The notes under the pieces: model-generated
Told to the model about the DNA's origin: nothing
Databases searched by the model: none
What the model saw: the letters and a program-made list of their open reading frames with translations, nothing else
Source: Aureibaculum flavum
GTDB lineage: Bacteria > Bacteroidota > Bacteroidia > Flavobacteriales > Flavobacteriaceae
NCBI RefSeq assembly: GCF_016406085.1
Contig: NZ_JAEHFJ010000006.1
Location: forward strand, 124,001-188,000
Reading direction: 5' to 3'
DNA length: 64,000 nt
Made by a program: the position numbers and the translations under genes
In this document: piece after piece, positions 9,901 through 17,562 of the stretch
Layout: each line of letters begins with the position of its first letter
How positions within the stretch are numbered: the stretch's first letter is position 1

Positions 9901-10894
9901 CGGTACCCGTGTTTTCAATGGTAAATGTATGTGTAATACTTGATGCTATCGCCACATTACCGTATTCCGTATCATCAGTCACTGTTGGTGAAAAATCAAA
10001 ATTTGCAATAGGGTTACCTAAACCACTGACTTCAATCTCTGGTGTATTAACAACCCCTGTTCCTGAAATTTGATATAAAAAGTTAGTATTCGCAGCATCA
10101 TCACTTTGTATAATCACGTTAGCAGTATAATACTGGGAAGCTGGAGTAACTGCAGGTGTAAACTCAACATCAAACGTACTAAAACTACCAGCCGGAATCG
10201 GCGTAGTAGGAAAACTAGTTACATTAAATGTTCCTGCACCACCCGGTACATTTACAACAGGAGAACCTATCAAGTTCAATGGAGCTGTACCTGAATTTGA
10301 AATGGTAAACGTATGTGTTTGAGAACCACCAACCGTAACATTACCAAAACTAGTGTCATCAATTATACTTGGAGTTACATCAAAGTTCGCTATTGGCACT
10401 CCTAAACCACTAAGAACAATTGTAGGTGATGTCGCGGGCGGAGTTGTAGCAGTACCCTTAAAATTTAGAGAATGACTAGTACTTGTACTTCCCAGCAAAC
10501 CGAATTTAGTTGCGATTAAATTTTGAGTAGCAAGTTTTATACCTATAGGACTTACTGGATTAAAAGTAATTTCAAATGTTCTTGATTGGAATCCTGGTAT
10601 AACTAAATTCACATTTGGGCTTCCTCCAGTAGTACCTGTAAAATCAGTAATAGCCCCTGTCATTCCATTATCAGAAATTGATATTAAACTTAAGGTGTTG
10701 TTTGAAACTGTAAAAGTATGTGTTACAACAGCAGCACCTATATCTAGTGAGCCAAAATCTGTATCATCGGTTGGAGTAGGGACGTTAGAACCATTACTTG
10801 ATATGGTAATCCCAAGTCCTGTAATGGTTATGTCCTGAGCCTGCACAAAGAAAACTGCAAACAAAGCCATTAAACATAGTAATTTTTTCATCAT
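6989..10894 (-). CDS. Large secreted choice-of-anchor-D repeat protein with type IX secretion sorting domain
   Basis: 1301 residues with a signal peptide (LLCLMALFAVFFVQAQ). Four repeats of about 120-130 residues follow (about 21-150, 157-280, 285-404, 410-533), each opening with a GLG...DDTxFG motif and containing THTFTI, then PIPxxGxxTFDVxF. They resemble the choice-of-anchor-D / ASPM-like Ig fold. A segment at about 543-740 (MITQYYEGAGNDRWIEVKN) resembles lamin-tail-type domains. The last 75 or so residues (LKMYDITGRLL ... ending KKAIKY) look like a T9SS type A sorting domain, so the protein is likely exported and surface-attached or released. Its role is unknown; adhesion is a guess from architecture. 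Two Met codons start the frame. Confidence 0.88.
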   Translation of the reverse strand: MMKKLLCLMALFAVFFVQAQDITITGLGITISSNGSNVPTPTDDTDFGSLDIGAAVVTHTFTVSNNTLSLISISDNGMTGAITDFTGTTGGSPNVNLVIPGFQSRTFEITFNPVSPIGIKLATQNLIATKFGLLGSTSTSHSLNFKGTATTPPATSPTIVLSGLGVPIANFDVTPSIIDDTSFGNVTVGGSQTHTFTISNSGTAPLNLIGSPVVNVPGGAGTFNVTSFPTTPIPAGSFSTFDVEFTPAVTPASQYYTANVIIQSDDAANTNFLYQISGTGVVNTPEIEVSGLGNPIANFDFSPTVTDDTEYGNVAIASSITHTFTIENTGTAPLNLTGVPIVGIIGAGEFVVSNLPTSPIPVSGSTTFDVTFSPTSTGPQTATIRIDSDDTTDLNFIFLIQGNGIVPGPEMDITGLGNPVNNGDLTTSIANDTDFGAIDVSTGSVTHVFTIENNGTLDLTLTDPSPYVTISGVDAADFTLIAIPTSPIAASGSTTFGIIFDPTGVALTTRNATVSIANDDSDENPYTFAISGTAVDTNTGSPLMITQYYEGAGNDRWIEVKNISTQIITAGVYNLALYENTFTREGQINTKAPAQSVGISGALGAIQPGEVILFRNNVGTPLLPGAANLGTAHVIPTAVCNFTGNDVILISTSTGVNCYNDRIDIVGVVPPSTGFPPVWGSNKSLIKGCGTTQQPSLVFDSSNYIELFLDEVNTADPDSNIALGTQLLGSTVWTTAWSNGTPGRTRNAIVNGTYNATDGSFGACNLTVNGNLNFNSGTSNYVEVNDNLVVNGTFTIGDQESLYSVNVLAPGTDPVSVTGVITKLETTTLLNDSDDYTYWSSPVESANMSSVFAPGTYQQTRLYYWDQSASNDILYGGSQALGEWIPAAGLAMKPGKGYISQSPEAGTYPMQATVSFTGTPNNGSTDLDAGGNDIIFNNNGNSNDDLNLVGNPYPSAIDADEFISDGNNVVSINGTIWFWTHNTANNQSTTGEQYTNDDYASYNLLGGLAGAPADTGGPTPNGIIGSGQGFMVQTNSVIQNVTFTDGMRIKGGNTEFFRGTDTKKSSSVVEKDRIWLNMESSTGGAFSQILVGFAENATDGFDRAYDGIKISEGYVNLYSKIDTLNYGIQGLSSFSVEKKVPLAFKTYIEDATVSYSISIDRFEGVLRDNDIYLVDNELNITHDLKQGAYNFDVSVPVDFNDGYTSDDRFTLQFTKATLGVDDFDLNNDFVVINEDDALLVKSKTVVKELKMYDITGRLLVNMLPNESEFRVNTQNIRKGTVLILNTTFENGTEISKKAIKY
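9296..10834 (-). repeat. Four tandem choice-of-anchor-D coding repeats
   Basis: Protein-level tandem repeats, residues 21-533 of the secreted protein. The second and third are most alike (both contain IANFD, then THTFTI and GTAPLNL), which suggests recent duplication. The first is the most diverged. Confidence 0.8.
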
Positions 10895-10937
10895 TTTTTA
10901 TTAGTGTTAGCGTCTTTAGAGACTTTTTCTTATTTTG

Positions 10938-10945
10938 CAAATATA
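10938..10945 (-). promoter_or_regulatory. -7 promoter box of the secreted repeat protein
   Basis: The minus strand reads TATATTTG, an exact TAnnTTTG match, 43 nt before the start codon. It lies in the 68-nt gap after the DUF721 gene, so the large gene can be transcribed separately from recF. Confidence 0.65.
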
Positions 10946-10962
10946 CTAATTATAAACAAATG

Positions 10963-11262
10963 TTAATTAAGCTTAACGCTTTTTATTAACATTTTATTTA
11001 ACTTTTCGTTTAAAAGTTTTACAATTTTTTCTTTTCCATAACTTAGCTCTTCTCGTAAAACCGAAGAATTCAGCTTTACCGTTAAAATACCATTTCTAAA
11101 TTGCACGTCAGTGGTGTAACTTACTACTCCACTCCCCATTACCTCTGCCCAAGCCTCTTTTATCAATACGAGATCAATACCTTTTTGTAATTTATTTTCG
11201 CCCAAAACGTTCTCCATTACTTCTTTTATCGATAAAAATTCGTTATTTCTTCTGTTGCTCAT
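10963..11262 (-). CDS. DUF721 (DciA-like) protein
   Basis: 99 residues with the DUF721 pattern: IKEVMENVLGENKLQKGIDL, then IKEAWAEVMGSGVVSYT and GILTVKLNSSVLREELSYGK. DUF721 includes DciA, which helps load the replicative helicase. Small DUF721 proteins sit next to recF or dnaA in many bacteria, and here the gene starts 3 nt after recF. A nucleic-acid or replication role is inferred from family and neighbour; there is no direct proof in the sequence. Confidence 0.85.
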   Translation of the reverse strand: MSNRRNNEFLSIKEVMENVLGENKLQKGIDLVLIKEAWAEVMGSGVVSYTTDVQFRNGILTVKLNSSVLREELSYGKEKIVKLLNEKLNKMLIKSVKLN

Positions 11263-11265
11263 AGT

Positions 11266-12348
11266 CTAGTTTAATTCAAACATTTTATAGGGTTGATCTG
11301 TTTTTTTAATTACATTTTCAGTCCTTTCAGCATGTGTGTCTGTAATAAATATTTGTCCAAAATTGTCATCATTAACCAAATCTACAATTTTTGACACTCT
11401 ATTTTCATCTAATTTATCAAAAATATCATCTAACAACAATATAGGTGTTTTTTTTGATTGCATTTGAATAAAATCAAATTCTGCCAACTTTAATGCTATA
11501 AGATATGTTTTTTGCTGTCCTTGCGATCCAAACTTCTTTATAGGATACTCCTCTATACTATATAACAAGTCATCACGCTGAATTCCTACCGAGGTGTATT
11601 GTAAAACCCTATCTTTTTCTAAACTATTTTGCAATAACTCTTCAAAATCTGTTTTATCCAACTGACTTTTATAGGTAAAACTAACATTTTCCCCTTCACT
11701 ACTAATGTGTTTATGTCTTCTTTCTAATATTGGAGCAAAATCTTCCGAAAATTGTTTACGTTTTTTATAAATTTTATCACCAAAATTGATGAGTTGCTTA
11801 TTATAAACATCAATATTCAAAGCGTCAAAAGTATGGTTAGATGCAAAATATTTTAATAAGGCATTGCGTTGTGAAAGTACTTTATTGTAACTAATCAAAT
11901 CTTGCAAGTAATACTTATCTGATTGAGCGATGACACTATCCATAAATTTACGTCGAACATCACTACCTTCACTAATTAAATTCGTATCATTTGGAGAAAT
12001 AATGACGACGGGAATCAACCCAATATGCTCAGAAAGCTTTTCATAATCTTTCCCATTCCGTTTTACAACCTTTTTCTGACCTTTTTTAAAACTGCAATTA
12101 ATTAACTCTTCCCTTTCGTCAAGATTAAAAAGACCTTCTACCACAAAAAATTCCTTTTCATGTTGAATGTTCTGGCTTGCTATACTATTAAAATACCCTT
12201 TTGTAAATGCTAAGTGATAAATTGCATCTAAAACATTTGTTTTACCTACACCATTATAGCCAACAAAACAATTTATTTTAGTATTGAATTCAAATGCTTC
12301 CGCCTCAAAATTCTTATAATTAACAAGGCTTATTTTCTTTAAATACAT
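11266..12348 (-). CDS. recF: DNA replication and repair protein RecF
   Basis: 360 residues, standard length. SMC-like ATPase that binds gapped DNA and helps load RecA. Walker A is GYNGVGKT at residues 30-37. The ABC-like signature region is [19 protein letters not shown], and Walker B is [16 protein letters not shown], followed by the D-loop/H-loop area [14 protein letters not shown]. It is first in a leftward unit with the DUF721 gene and diverges from the TPR gene at 12452. Confidence 0.96.
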   Translation of the reverse strand: MYLKKISLVNYKNFEAEAFEFNTKINCFVGYNGVGKTNVLDAIYHLAFTKGYFNSIASQNIQHEKEFFVVEGLFNLDEREELINCSFKKGQKKVVKRNGKDYEKLSEHIGLIPVVIISPNDTNLISEGSDVRRKFMDSVIAQSDKYYLQDLISYNKVLSQRNALLKYFASNHTFDALNIDVYNKQLINFGDKIYKKRKQFSEDFAPILERRHKHISSEGENVSFTYKSQLDKTDFEELLQNSLEKDRVLQYTSVGIQRDDLLYSIEEYPIKKFGSQGQQKTYLIALKLAEFDFIQMQSKKTPILLLDDIFDKLDENRVSKIVDLVNDDNFGQIFITDTHAERTENVIKKTDQPYKMFELN

Positions 12349-12420
12349 GTTTTATATGAAGTTCATTGCAAAAAAACGAAATTTACATCAATAATAAGAA
12401 TATTATATCATAAAAAATTA

Positions 12421-12428
12421 TACTTTTG
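12421..12428 (+). promoter_or_regulatory. -7 promoter box of the TPR-ribH unit
   Basis: TACTTTTG, an exact TAnnTTTG match, 23 nt before the ATG of the TPR gene. No clear -33 element. Confidence 0.65.
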
Positions 12429-12451
12429 CACCCACAAATTTTGACATAGAA

Positions 12452-13225
12452 ATGGCAACATATAAGAAAAAAGGCAATAAGGCTAAAATTGATAAGGTTT
12501 CAAAAGTAGAAGAAGAAAGCACAACAGCAGAAGTGTTTAACACTTTAGATGAAACAGCTTCGAAATCTGAAAAATGGATTGAGAAAAATAGTAAACCTTT
12601 AATTATTGGTTTCGTAGCACTTGCGGCAGTAATATTAGGTTATTTAGCTTATAACAATTTTGTTAAGGAGCCAAAAAGTATTGATGCAGCAAATGAATTA
12701 GCGTATCCTAAAAGCTTTTTTGATCAAGCCGAATCAGGCTCTGCAACAATAGCGGTAGATTCTCTTTATAAATTAGCCCTTAATGGTGCAGACGGAAAAT
12801 ATGGCTTAATTGACATCATTGATAATTACGGAAGCACAGATGCTGGTAATTTAGCAAAATATATGGCAGGTATATCTTTCTTAAAAACAAATGATTATGA
12901 AAATGCTGAAAAATATTTGAATTCATTCTCTACAGATGATGAAATTTTAGGAGCTATAGCGGAAGGTAACTTAGGGGATCTTTATTCAGACACTAACCAA
13001 CCTGAAGATGCTATTGACAGTTATATAAAAGCTGCTAATTTCAAAAGTAATGAGTTTACTTCTCCTTTGTATTTATTTAAGGCAGGTAACATTGCTATGG
13101 ATTTAGAAAATTATACGAAAGCTGAAGAATTGTTCACTAGAATAAAAAATGAATATCCTAATTCTGATGAAGGACTTAAAATTGATATTTATTTAAATAG
13201 AGCTAGACTAGCTGCTCAAAATTAA
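12452..13225 (+). CDS. Membrane-anchored tetratricopeptide repeat protein
   Basis: 257 residues. A charged cytoplasmic N-terminus of about 47 residues is followed by one transmembrane segment (PLIIGFVALAAVILGYLAYNNF, about 48-69). The remaining part is helical with TPR-like repeats (AKYMAGISFLKTNDYENAEK, LGDLYSDTNQPEDAIDSYIK, AGNIAMDLENYTKAEELFTR). The topology recalls YfgM-like TPR proteins that act near the secretion machinery, but identity is not provable here. It lies 6 nt before ribH and probably shares its transcript. Confidence 0.75.
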   Translation: MATYKKKGNKAKIDKVSKVEEESTTAEVFNTLDETASKSEKWIEKNSKPLIIGFVALAAVILGYLAYNNFVKEPKSIDAANELAYPKSFFDQAESGSATIAVDSLYKLALNGADGKYGLIDIIDNYGSTDAGNLAKYMAGISFLKTNDYENAEKYLNSFSTDDEILGAIAEGNLGDLYSDTNQPEDAIDSYIKAANFKSNEFTSPLYLFKAGNIAMDLENYTKAEELFTRIKNEYPNSDEGLKIDIYLNRARLAAQN

Positions 13226-13231
13226 GCCTAC

Positions 13232-13705
13232 ATGGCAACTACAAACTTATCAGATTACGATAAATCAATACTTGGCAATGCTAAAAAATTAAAATTTGGT
13301 ATTGTTGTTTCCGAATGGAATACTTCAGTTACAGAAAATCTTTATAAAGGTGCACATGCTACCTTATTAGATAATGGAGCTTTGGATACTAATATCACAA
13401 GACTGAATGTACCTGGTAGCTTTGAATTAGTTTACGGAAGTAAACACCTACTTAAACAAGGTAAATTTGATGCCATAATTGCCATTGGATGCGTGATTCA
13501 AGGTGAAACTAAACATTTTGATTTTGTTTGCGAAGCCGTTTCGCAAGGCATTAAAGATTTAAATATTCAATTTGATGTACCTACTATTTTTTGTGTATTA
13601 ACGGATAACACATTACAACAATCTGTTGATAGATCAGGAGGAAAACATGGTAACAAAGGTGTAGAATGTGCAGTGGCCGCCATTAAAATGGCAACATTAG
13701 CATAG
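13232..13705 (+). CDS. ribH: 6,7-dimethyl-8-ribityllumazine synthase
   Basis: 157 residues, standard length. Cytoplasmic enzyme that condenses 5-amino-6-ribitylaminouracil with 3,4-dihydroxy-2-butanone 4-phosphate, the step before riboflavin synthase. Visible signatures are FGIVVSEWN, the substrate-binding VPGSFELVYGSK, and IAIGCVIQGETKHFDFVCEA with the catalytic His95. NKGVECAVAAIKMA closes the protein. Second gene after the TPR protein. Other riboflavin genes are not in the window. Confidence 0.96.
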   Translation: MATTNLSDYDKSILGNAKKLKFGIVVSEWNTSVTENLYKGAHATLLDNGALDTNITRLNVPGSFELVYGSKHLLKQGKFDAIIAIGCVIQGETKHFDFVCEAVSQGIKDLNIQFDVPTIFCVLTDNTLQQSVDRSGGKHGNKGVECAVAAIKMATLA

Positions 13706-13731
13706 TTTTAACAGGTATTTCCCTAATAAAT

Positions 13732-13763
13732 TTTGATTGCCCCTATTTATTTCTGTAAATTTG
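13732..13763 (+). promoter_or_regulatory. Promoter (-33 and -7) of the mutL cluster
   Basis: TTTG at 13732-13735 and TAAATTTG at 13756-13763, separated by 20 nt. This is the best complete match in the window to the Bacteroidota promoter layout. It lies 57 nt before the ATG at 13821 and should drive the small membrane protein, mutL and the genes after it. Confidence 0.75.
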
Positions 13764-13820
13764 ATTTTGGTTTAATTTTTGGTGTAAATCAGCTAAATTT
13801 ATAATTAAACATTAACTATT

Positions 13821-14090
13821 ATGGGATTTATTAAACGTAAAAACAAAAAATTTGAATATTCTCCAAGATATTATAAAGGAGAGGGCAATCCATACAAGAT
13901 TGAACATAAGTTTGACGAGTTTAGAACAACTGTTGGAAAAAATTCTCTAAAAACAAAATTTAGCAATGCCTTTGAAGAAACTAAAAGCTCTAAAGGCATC
14001 AATAAAACAATAGCAATTACAGTTGCTATTTTAGTGTTACTATTTCTATTTATAATAGATTTTGATCTATCCATTTTTCAAATGAAATAA
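13821..14090 (+). CDS. Small conserved membrane protein upstream of mutL
   Basis: 89 residues. A strongly basic N-terminal half (MGFIKRKNKKFEYSPRYYKG) leads to one C-terminal transmembrane segment (IAITVAILVLLFLFIIDF, about 65-83). The stop codon abuts the mutL ATG. I recall similar short proteins in flavobacteria being labelled riboflavin synthase subunit beta in databases. Nothing in the sequence supports that, since the real lumazine synthase is the separate gene at 13232. Function unknown. Confidence 0.8.
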   Translation: MGFIKRKNKKFEYSPRYYKGEGNPYKIEHKFDEFRTTVGKNSLKTKFSNAFEETKSSKGINKTIAITVAILVLLFLFIIDFDLSIFQMK

Positions 14091-15917
14091 ATGTCAGATA
14101 TCATTCAACTACTTCCTGATCATGTTGCCAATCAGATTGCTGCCGGCGAAGTGGTTCAACGTCCTGCTTCCGTTGTAAAAGAATTGCTAGAAAATGCTAT
14201 AGATGCAGGTGCTACGGAAATAAAATTACTCATTAAAGATGCAGGTAAAACCCTAGTTCAAGTTATTGATAATGGCAAAGGTATGAGTACTACAGATGCT
14301 AGATTATCTTTTGAACGCCATGCTACTTCAAAAATTAGAACTGCAGAAGATTTATTTAATTTAAATACCAAAGGTTTTCGAGGAGAAGCATTGGCCTCTA
14401 TTGCCGCTATTGCACATGTTGAAGTTAAAACGAAACAAGTAGATCAAGAATTAGGTACACATATAAAAATTGAAGGTAGTACGATTCAGAATCAAGATGT
14501 TATTGCTACACCGACAGGCACGAGTATTGCGGTAAAACACTTATTTTTTAACATACCTGCTCGTAGAAATTTTCTAAAATCTAATTCGATTGAATTACGT
14601 CATATAAAAGATGAATTCTATCGTGTAGCTCTTACCCACCCTTCCATTGCATTTGACTTTTACAGTAATGATAGCGAAGTACTGAATTTAAACAGTAGTA
14701 ATTTGCGTCAACGCATAGTAGCTGTCTTCGGAAAAAAAATAAACGAAAAACTTGTCCCAATTCAAGAACATACCGATATTATTACAATTGAAGGTTTTGT
14801 ATCAAAACCAGAATTTGCTAAGAAAAAACGTGGCGAACAATTTTTCTTTGTAAACAATAGATTTATTAAAAACGGATATTTGCATCATGCTGTAATCAAT
14901 GCTTTTGATCAATTATTACCGCCAGGTCATCATCCTTCTTATTTTTTGTATCTCAGCGTTCCTCCAAATACAATTGACATAAATATTCATCCAACTAAAA
15001 CGGAAATAAAATTTGAGAATGAACATGCCCTTTATGCCATTTTACGTTCTACCGTAAAGCATAGCTTAGGACAATATAATGTGTCACCTGTTTTAGATTT
15101 TAATAGAGATGCTACTATGGATGTTCCTTATTCATTTAAGGATAAGACATCTGTTTCTACACCCAAAATAACCGTTAACCCGAGTTTTAATCCTTTTGAA
15201 AGTGAGTCTAACTCAAAATCATATGACAAACCCAAAACGGCCCAATGGGAATCTTTATATTCGGGAACAGAAACAGCATTAGATGTCCAAGAAATTGAAG
15301 TGGAGGCTGATGTTGTACATAAAGATTTGTTCAATTCTTCTGAAAACGAAATAAAAGTAAAAACACTTCAAGTACATAAAAAATATATACTTAGTGTAAT
15401 CAAATCAGGTGTTGTGTACATTAATCAAAATTTAGCACATCAACGAGTTTTATATGAAGAGTTTTTAACGAAAATGACTATTGAAGACACTTCTAGTCAA
15501 CAATTACTATTTCCGTTAGAAATAGCTTTCAATAAAGGAGACATAACGCTTTGTAAAGAAATTCAACCCGATTTAGAAAGTGTAGGGTTTCAGTTTGACA
15601 AAATTGACAATGATACCATTACATTAGATGGAATTCCTGTAAATGTGAATCAAAACAATGTTCAAGGTTTATTTGAAGAGCTTTTTGAAGACATAAAGAA
15701 TGAAATACCTGATTCTAGTTTCAGCCAATTGGATGCCATAGCTAAAAGCTTGGCAAGAAGTTTGGCTATAAAAAATGGAACCAAGCTTAACAGTAAAGAG
15801 CAAGAGGAGTTATTACAACAATTATTTTCATGTAAAGAGCCCAATCAGTCACCTTTTGGTAAAAAAACATTTATTACACTTTCTTCTGAAGAAATTCAAC
15901 TTAAATTTGACAATTAA
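14091..15917 (+). CDS. mutL: DNA mismatch repair protein MutL
   Basis: 608 residues, standard length. GHKL-family ATPase that links MutS mismatch recognition to strand removal. N-terminal ATP-binding motifs are visible: HVANQIAAGEVVQRPASVVK, ELLENAIDAGATEI, DNGKGM and TKGFRGEALASIAAI. The C-terminal dimerisation domain starts near residue 420. The place where endonuclease-type MutL has DQHAxxE reads NQNLAHQ here, so the metal-binding motif looks degenerate. It starts directly after the stop of the small membrane protein gene and is followed by the rhomboid genes after 20 nt. Confidence 0.96.
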   Translation: MSDIIQLLPDHVANQIAAGEVVQRPASVVKELLENAIDAGATEIKLLIKDAGKTLVQVIDNGKGMSTTDARLSFERHATSKIRTAEDLFNLNTKGFRGEALASIAAIAHVEVKTKQVDQELGTHIKIEGSTIQNQDVIATPTGTSIAVKHLFFNIPARRNFLKSNSIELRHIKDEFYRVALTHPSIAFDFYSNDSEVLNLNSSNLRQRIVAVFGKKINEKLVPIQEHTDIITIEGFVSKPEFAKKKRGEQFFFVNNRFIKNGYLHHAVINAFDQLLPPGHHPSYFLYLSVPPNTIDINIHPTKTEIKFENEHALYAILRSTVKHSLGQYNVSPVLDFNRDATMDVPYSFKDKTSVSTPKITVNPSFNPFESESNSKSYDKPKTAQWESLYSGTETALDVQEIEVEADVVHKDLFNSSENEIKVKTLQVHKKYILSVIKSGVVYINQNLAHQRVLYEEFLTKMTIEDTSSQQLLFPLEIAFNKGDITLCKEIQPDLESVGFQFDKIDNDTITLDGIPVNVNQNNVQGLFEELFEDIKNEIPDSSFSQLDAIAKSLARSLAIKNGTKLNSKEQEELLQQLFSCKEPNQSPFGKKTFITLSSEEIQLKFDN

Positions 15918-15937
15918 ACCCTTTATAAATTACAGCA

Positions 15938-16684
15938 ATGGGAAAAATAACTGATACGGTTAAACATATCATCATAATAAATGTGCTGCTCTTTCTAGTA
16001 GCGAGATTTGCTTATCCGCCTTTACAGGACTTATTTGCTTTACATTTTCCGACAAATCCAGAATTTGGTATTTGGCAATATGTTACACATATGTTTATGC
16101 ATAGTCAACAATCCTTAATGCATATCGGGTTTAACATGTTAGGCGTTTGGATGTTTGGTAGTCCTTTGGAACAACTTTGGGGTCGTAATAAATTTATTTT
16201 CTTTTATTTTTCTGCTGGTATCGGTGCTGGTTTAATTTATAGTGCTGTAAACTACTTTCAATATACAAGTATTTATAACGATATCATTTCTATGGGATTT
16301 AGTAGTTCTGATATTCAGAATTTATTAAATACTGGAAGTTCATCTTCTGGAATATTTGATAAATTTTCTCAAGAAGAATTACTAAAATTCTACAGGCTTT
16401 ATAACACGCCCGCTGTTGGTGCATCTGGTGCTCTCTATGGGGTATTGGTCGCATTTGGAATGAGTTTTCCAAATGCTAAATTGGCTTTAATATTTTTTCC
16501 AGTTCCGGTTGCAGCCAAATACTTTATTCCTGTTTTAATTGCATTAGATTTATTTTCTGGTCTCACAGGATACTCAATTTTTGGAGATGGAGTCGCTCAT
16601 TTTGCTCACGTAGGAGGTGCTATTGTGGGATTAATCATTATGTTGTATTGGAAAAAGAATCAATTTAAACGGTGGGATAAATAA
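15938..16684 (+). CDS. Rhomboid-family intramembrane serine protease (first copy)
   Basis: 248 residues, polytopic membrane protein. The catalytic serine is Ser163 in PAVGASGALYGVL and the likely catalytic histidine is His224 in HFAHVGGAIVG. The upstream HMFMHSQQSLMHIGFNMLGVW is the usual rhomboid loop/TM2 pattern. A Ser-rich stretch at about 121-140 lies in a loop between membrane segments. It cleaves membrane-spanning substrates within the bilayer; the substrate is unknown. It precedes a second rhomboid gene by 6 nt. Confidence 0.92.
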   Translation: MGKITDTVKHIIIINVLLFLVARFAYPPLQDLFALHFPTNPEFGIWQYVTHMFMHSQQSLMHIGFNMLGVWMFGSPLEQLWGRNKFIFFYFSAGIGAGLIYSAVNYFQYTSIYNDIISMGFSSSDIQNLLNTGSSSSGIFDKFSQEELLKFYRLYNTPAVGASGALYGVLVAFGMSFPNAKLALIFFPVPVAAKYFIPVLIALDLFSGLTGYSIFGDGVAHFAHVGGAIVGLIIMLYWKKNQFKRWDK

Positions 16685-16690
16685 AATACT

Positions 16691-17545
16691 TTGAACACAT
16701 TAAAAGATCAAATATTATACAGAATAAAATCAGCAAACATTGCTGAGCAAATTATCTATGCCAATATTATTTTATATATAATAACCTTATTGTTTAAGGT
16801 GTTATCTGGTTTTATGCAATGGCACGATAATTTATTTGTTAACTGGCTCTCTTTACCTGCAGACTTTAACTTATTTCTTACTAAACCTTGGACCCTAATT
16901 ACGTATGGATTTTTGCATGCCGATTTTTTACACATTTTATTTAATTTAATATTCCTGTTTTATATTGGAAACCTATTTTTAGATTTCTTTTCAAAACGTG
17001 ATTTTTTAATTTATTATATAGCGGGTATTGTTGTTGGAGGCATAATTTACCTTGCCAGTTATAATTTTTTTCCGGCCTTAAAAGGAAGTAATGCGGTTTT
17101 ATTAGGTGCATCAGCTGGTGTAACTGCAATTCTGGTAGGTATTGCAGCTAAGGTACCCAATTACGCCATCCATTTAAGGTTTATTGGGGCGGTAAAATTA
17201 TGGCATATTGCTGTAGCTATGATCTTTATTGATATTATTCAACTACCTGTAAATAACACTGGAGGACATTTAGCACATTTAGGTGGTGCTCTAATTGGTT
17301 TTCTACTCACCAACCAAGCAAATAATGGAAAGAACTTAAATCAGCTCTTCGGATCACTATTTAAATCTAAAAAGAAAGAGCCTTTGAGAACAGTTTATAA
17401 AAACCCTAATCCTCAAAAAAAGACAAAAAACACTGTCAATGACCAACAAAAGATAGATGCCATATTAGATAAAATAAGTAAATCTGGCTATGAAACTTTA
17501 ACTCAGGAAGAAAAAGATTTTCTTTTTAATGTTGGTAAAAAATAA
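16691..17545 (+). CDS. Rhomboid-family intramembrane serine protease (second copy), TTG start
   Basis: 284 residues starting at a TTG codon 6 nt after the preceding gene. The catalytic serine is Ser141 in LLGASAGVTAILVG and the histidine is His196 in GGHLAHLGGALIGF. Rhomboid signature FLHADFLHILFNLIFLFYIG is at about 74-93. A basic, soluble C-terminal tail (about 215-284) carries KISKSGYETLTQEEKDFLF, typical of Bacteroidota rhomboids. It differs clearly from the first copy, so this is old paralogy rather than recent duplication. Confidence 0.9.
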   Translation: MNTLKDQILYRIKSANIAEQIIYANIILYIITLLFKVLSGFMQWHDNLFVNWLSLPADFNLFLTKPWTLITYGFLHADFLHILFNLIFLFYIGNLFLDFFSKRDFLIYYIAGIVVGGIIYLASYNFFPALKGSNAVLLGASAGVTAILVGIAAKVPNYAIHLRFIGAVKLWHIAVAMIFIDIIQLPVNNTGGHLAHLGGALIGFLLTNQANNGKNLNQLFGSLFKSKKKEPLRTVYKNPNPQKKTKNTVNDQQKIDAILDKISKSGYETLTQEEKDFLFNVGKK

Positions 17546-17562
17546 CGTGGTAATTTTATACG

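Noticed and set aside
10106-10294. Plus-strand ORF rich in Arg, Cys and Thr
   Set aside because: Antisense shadow of the anchor-D repeats; composition is an artefact of the repeat coding.
9296-10834. Repeats in the secreted protein as a DNA-level repeat element
   Set aside because: The similarity is at protein level, in frame, with diverged bases, as expected for repeated Ig-like domains.
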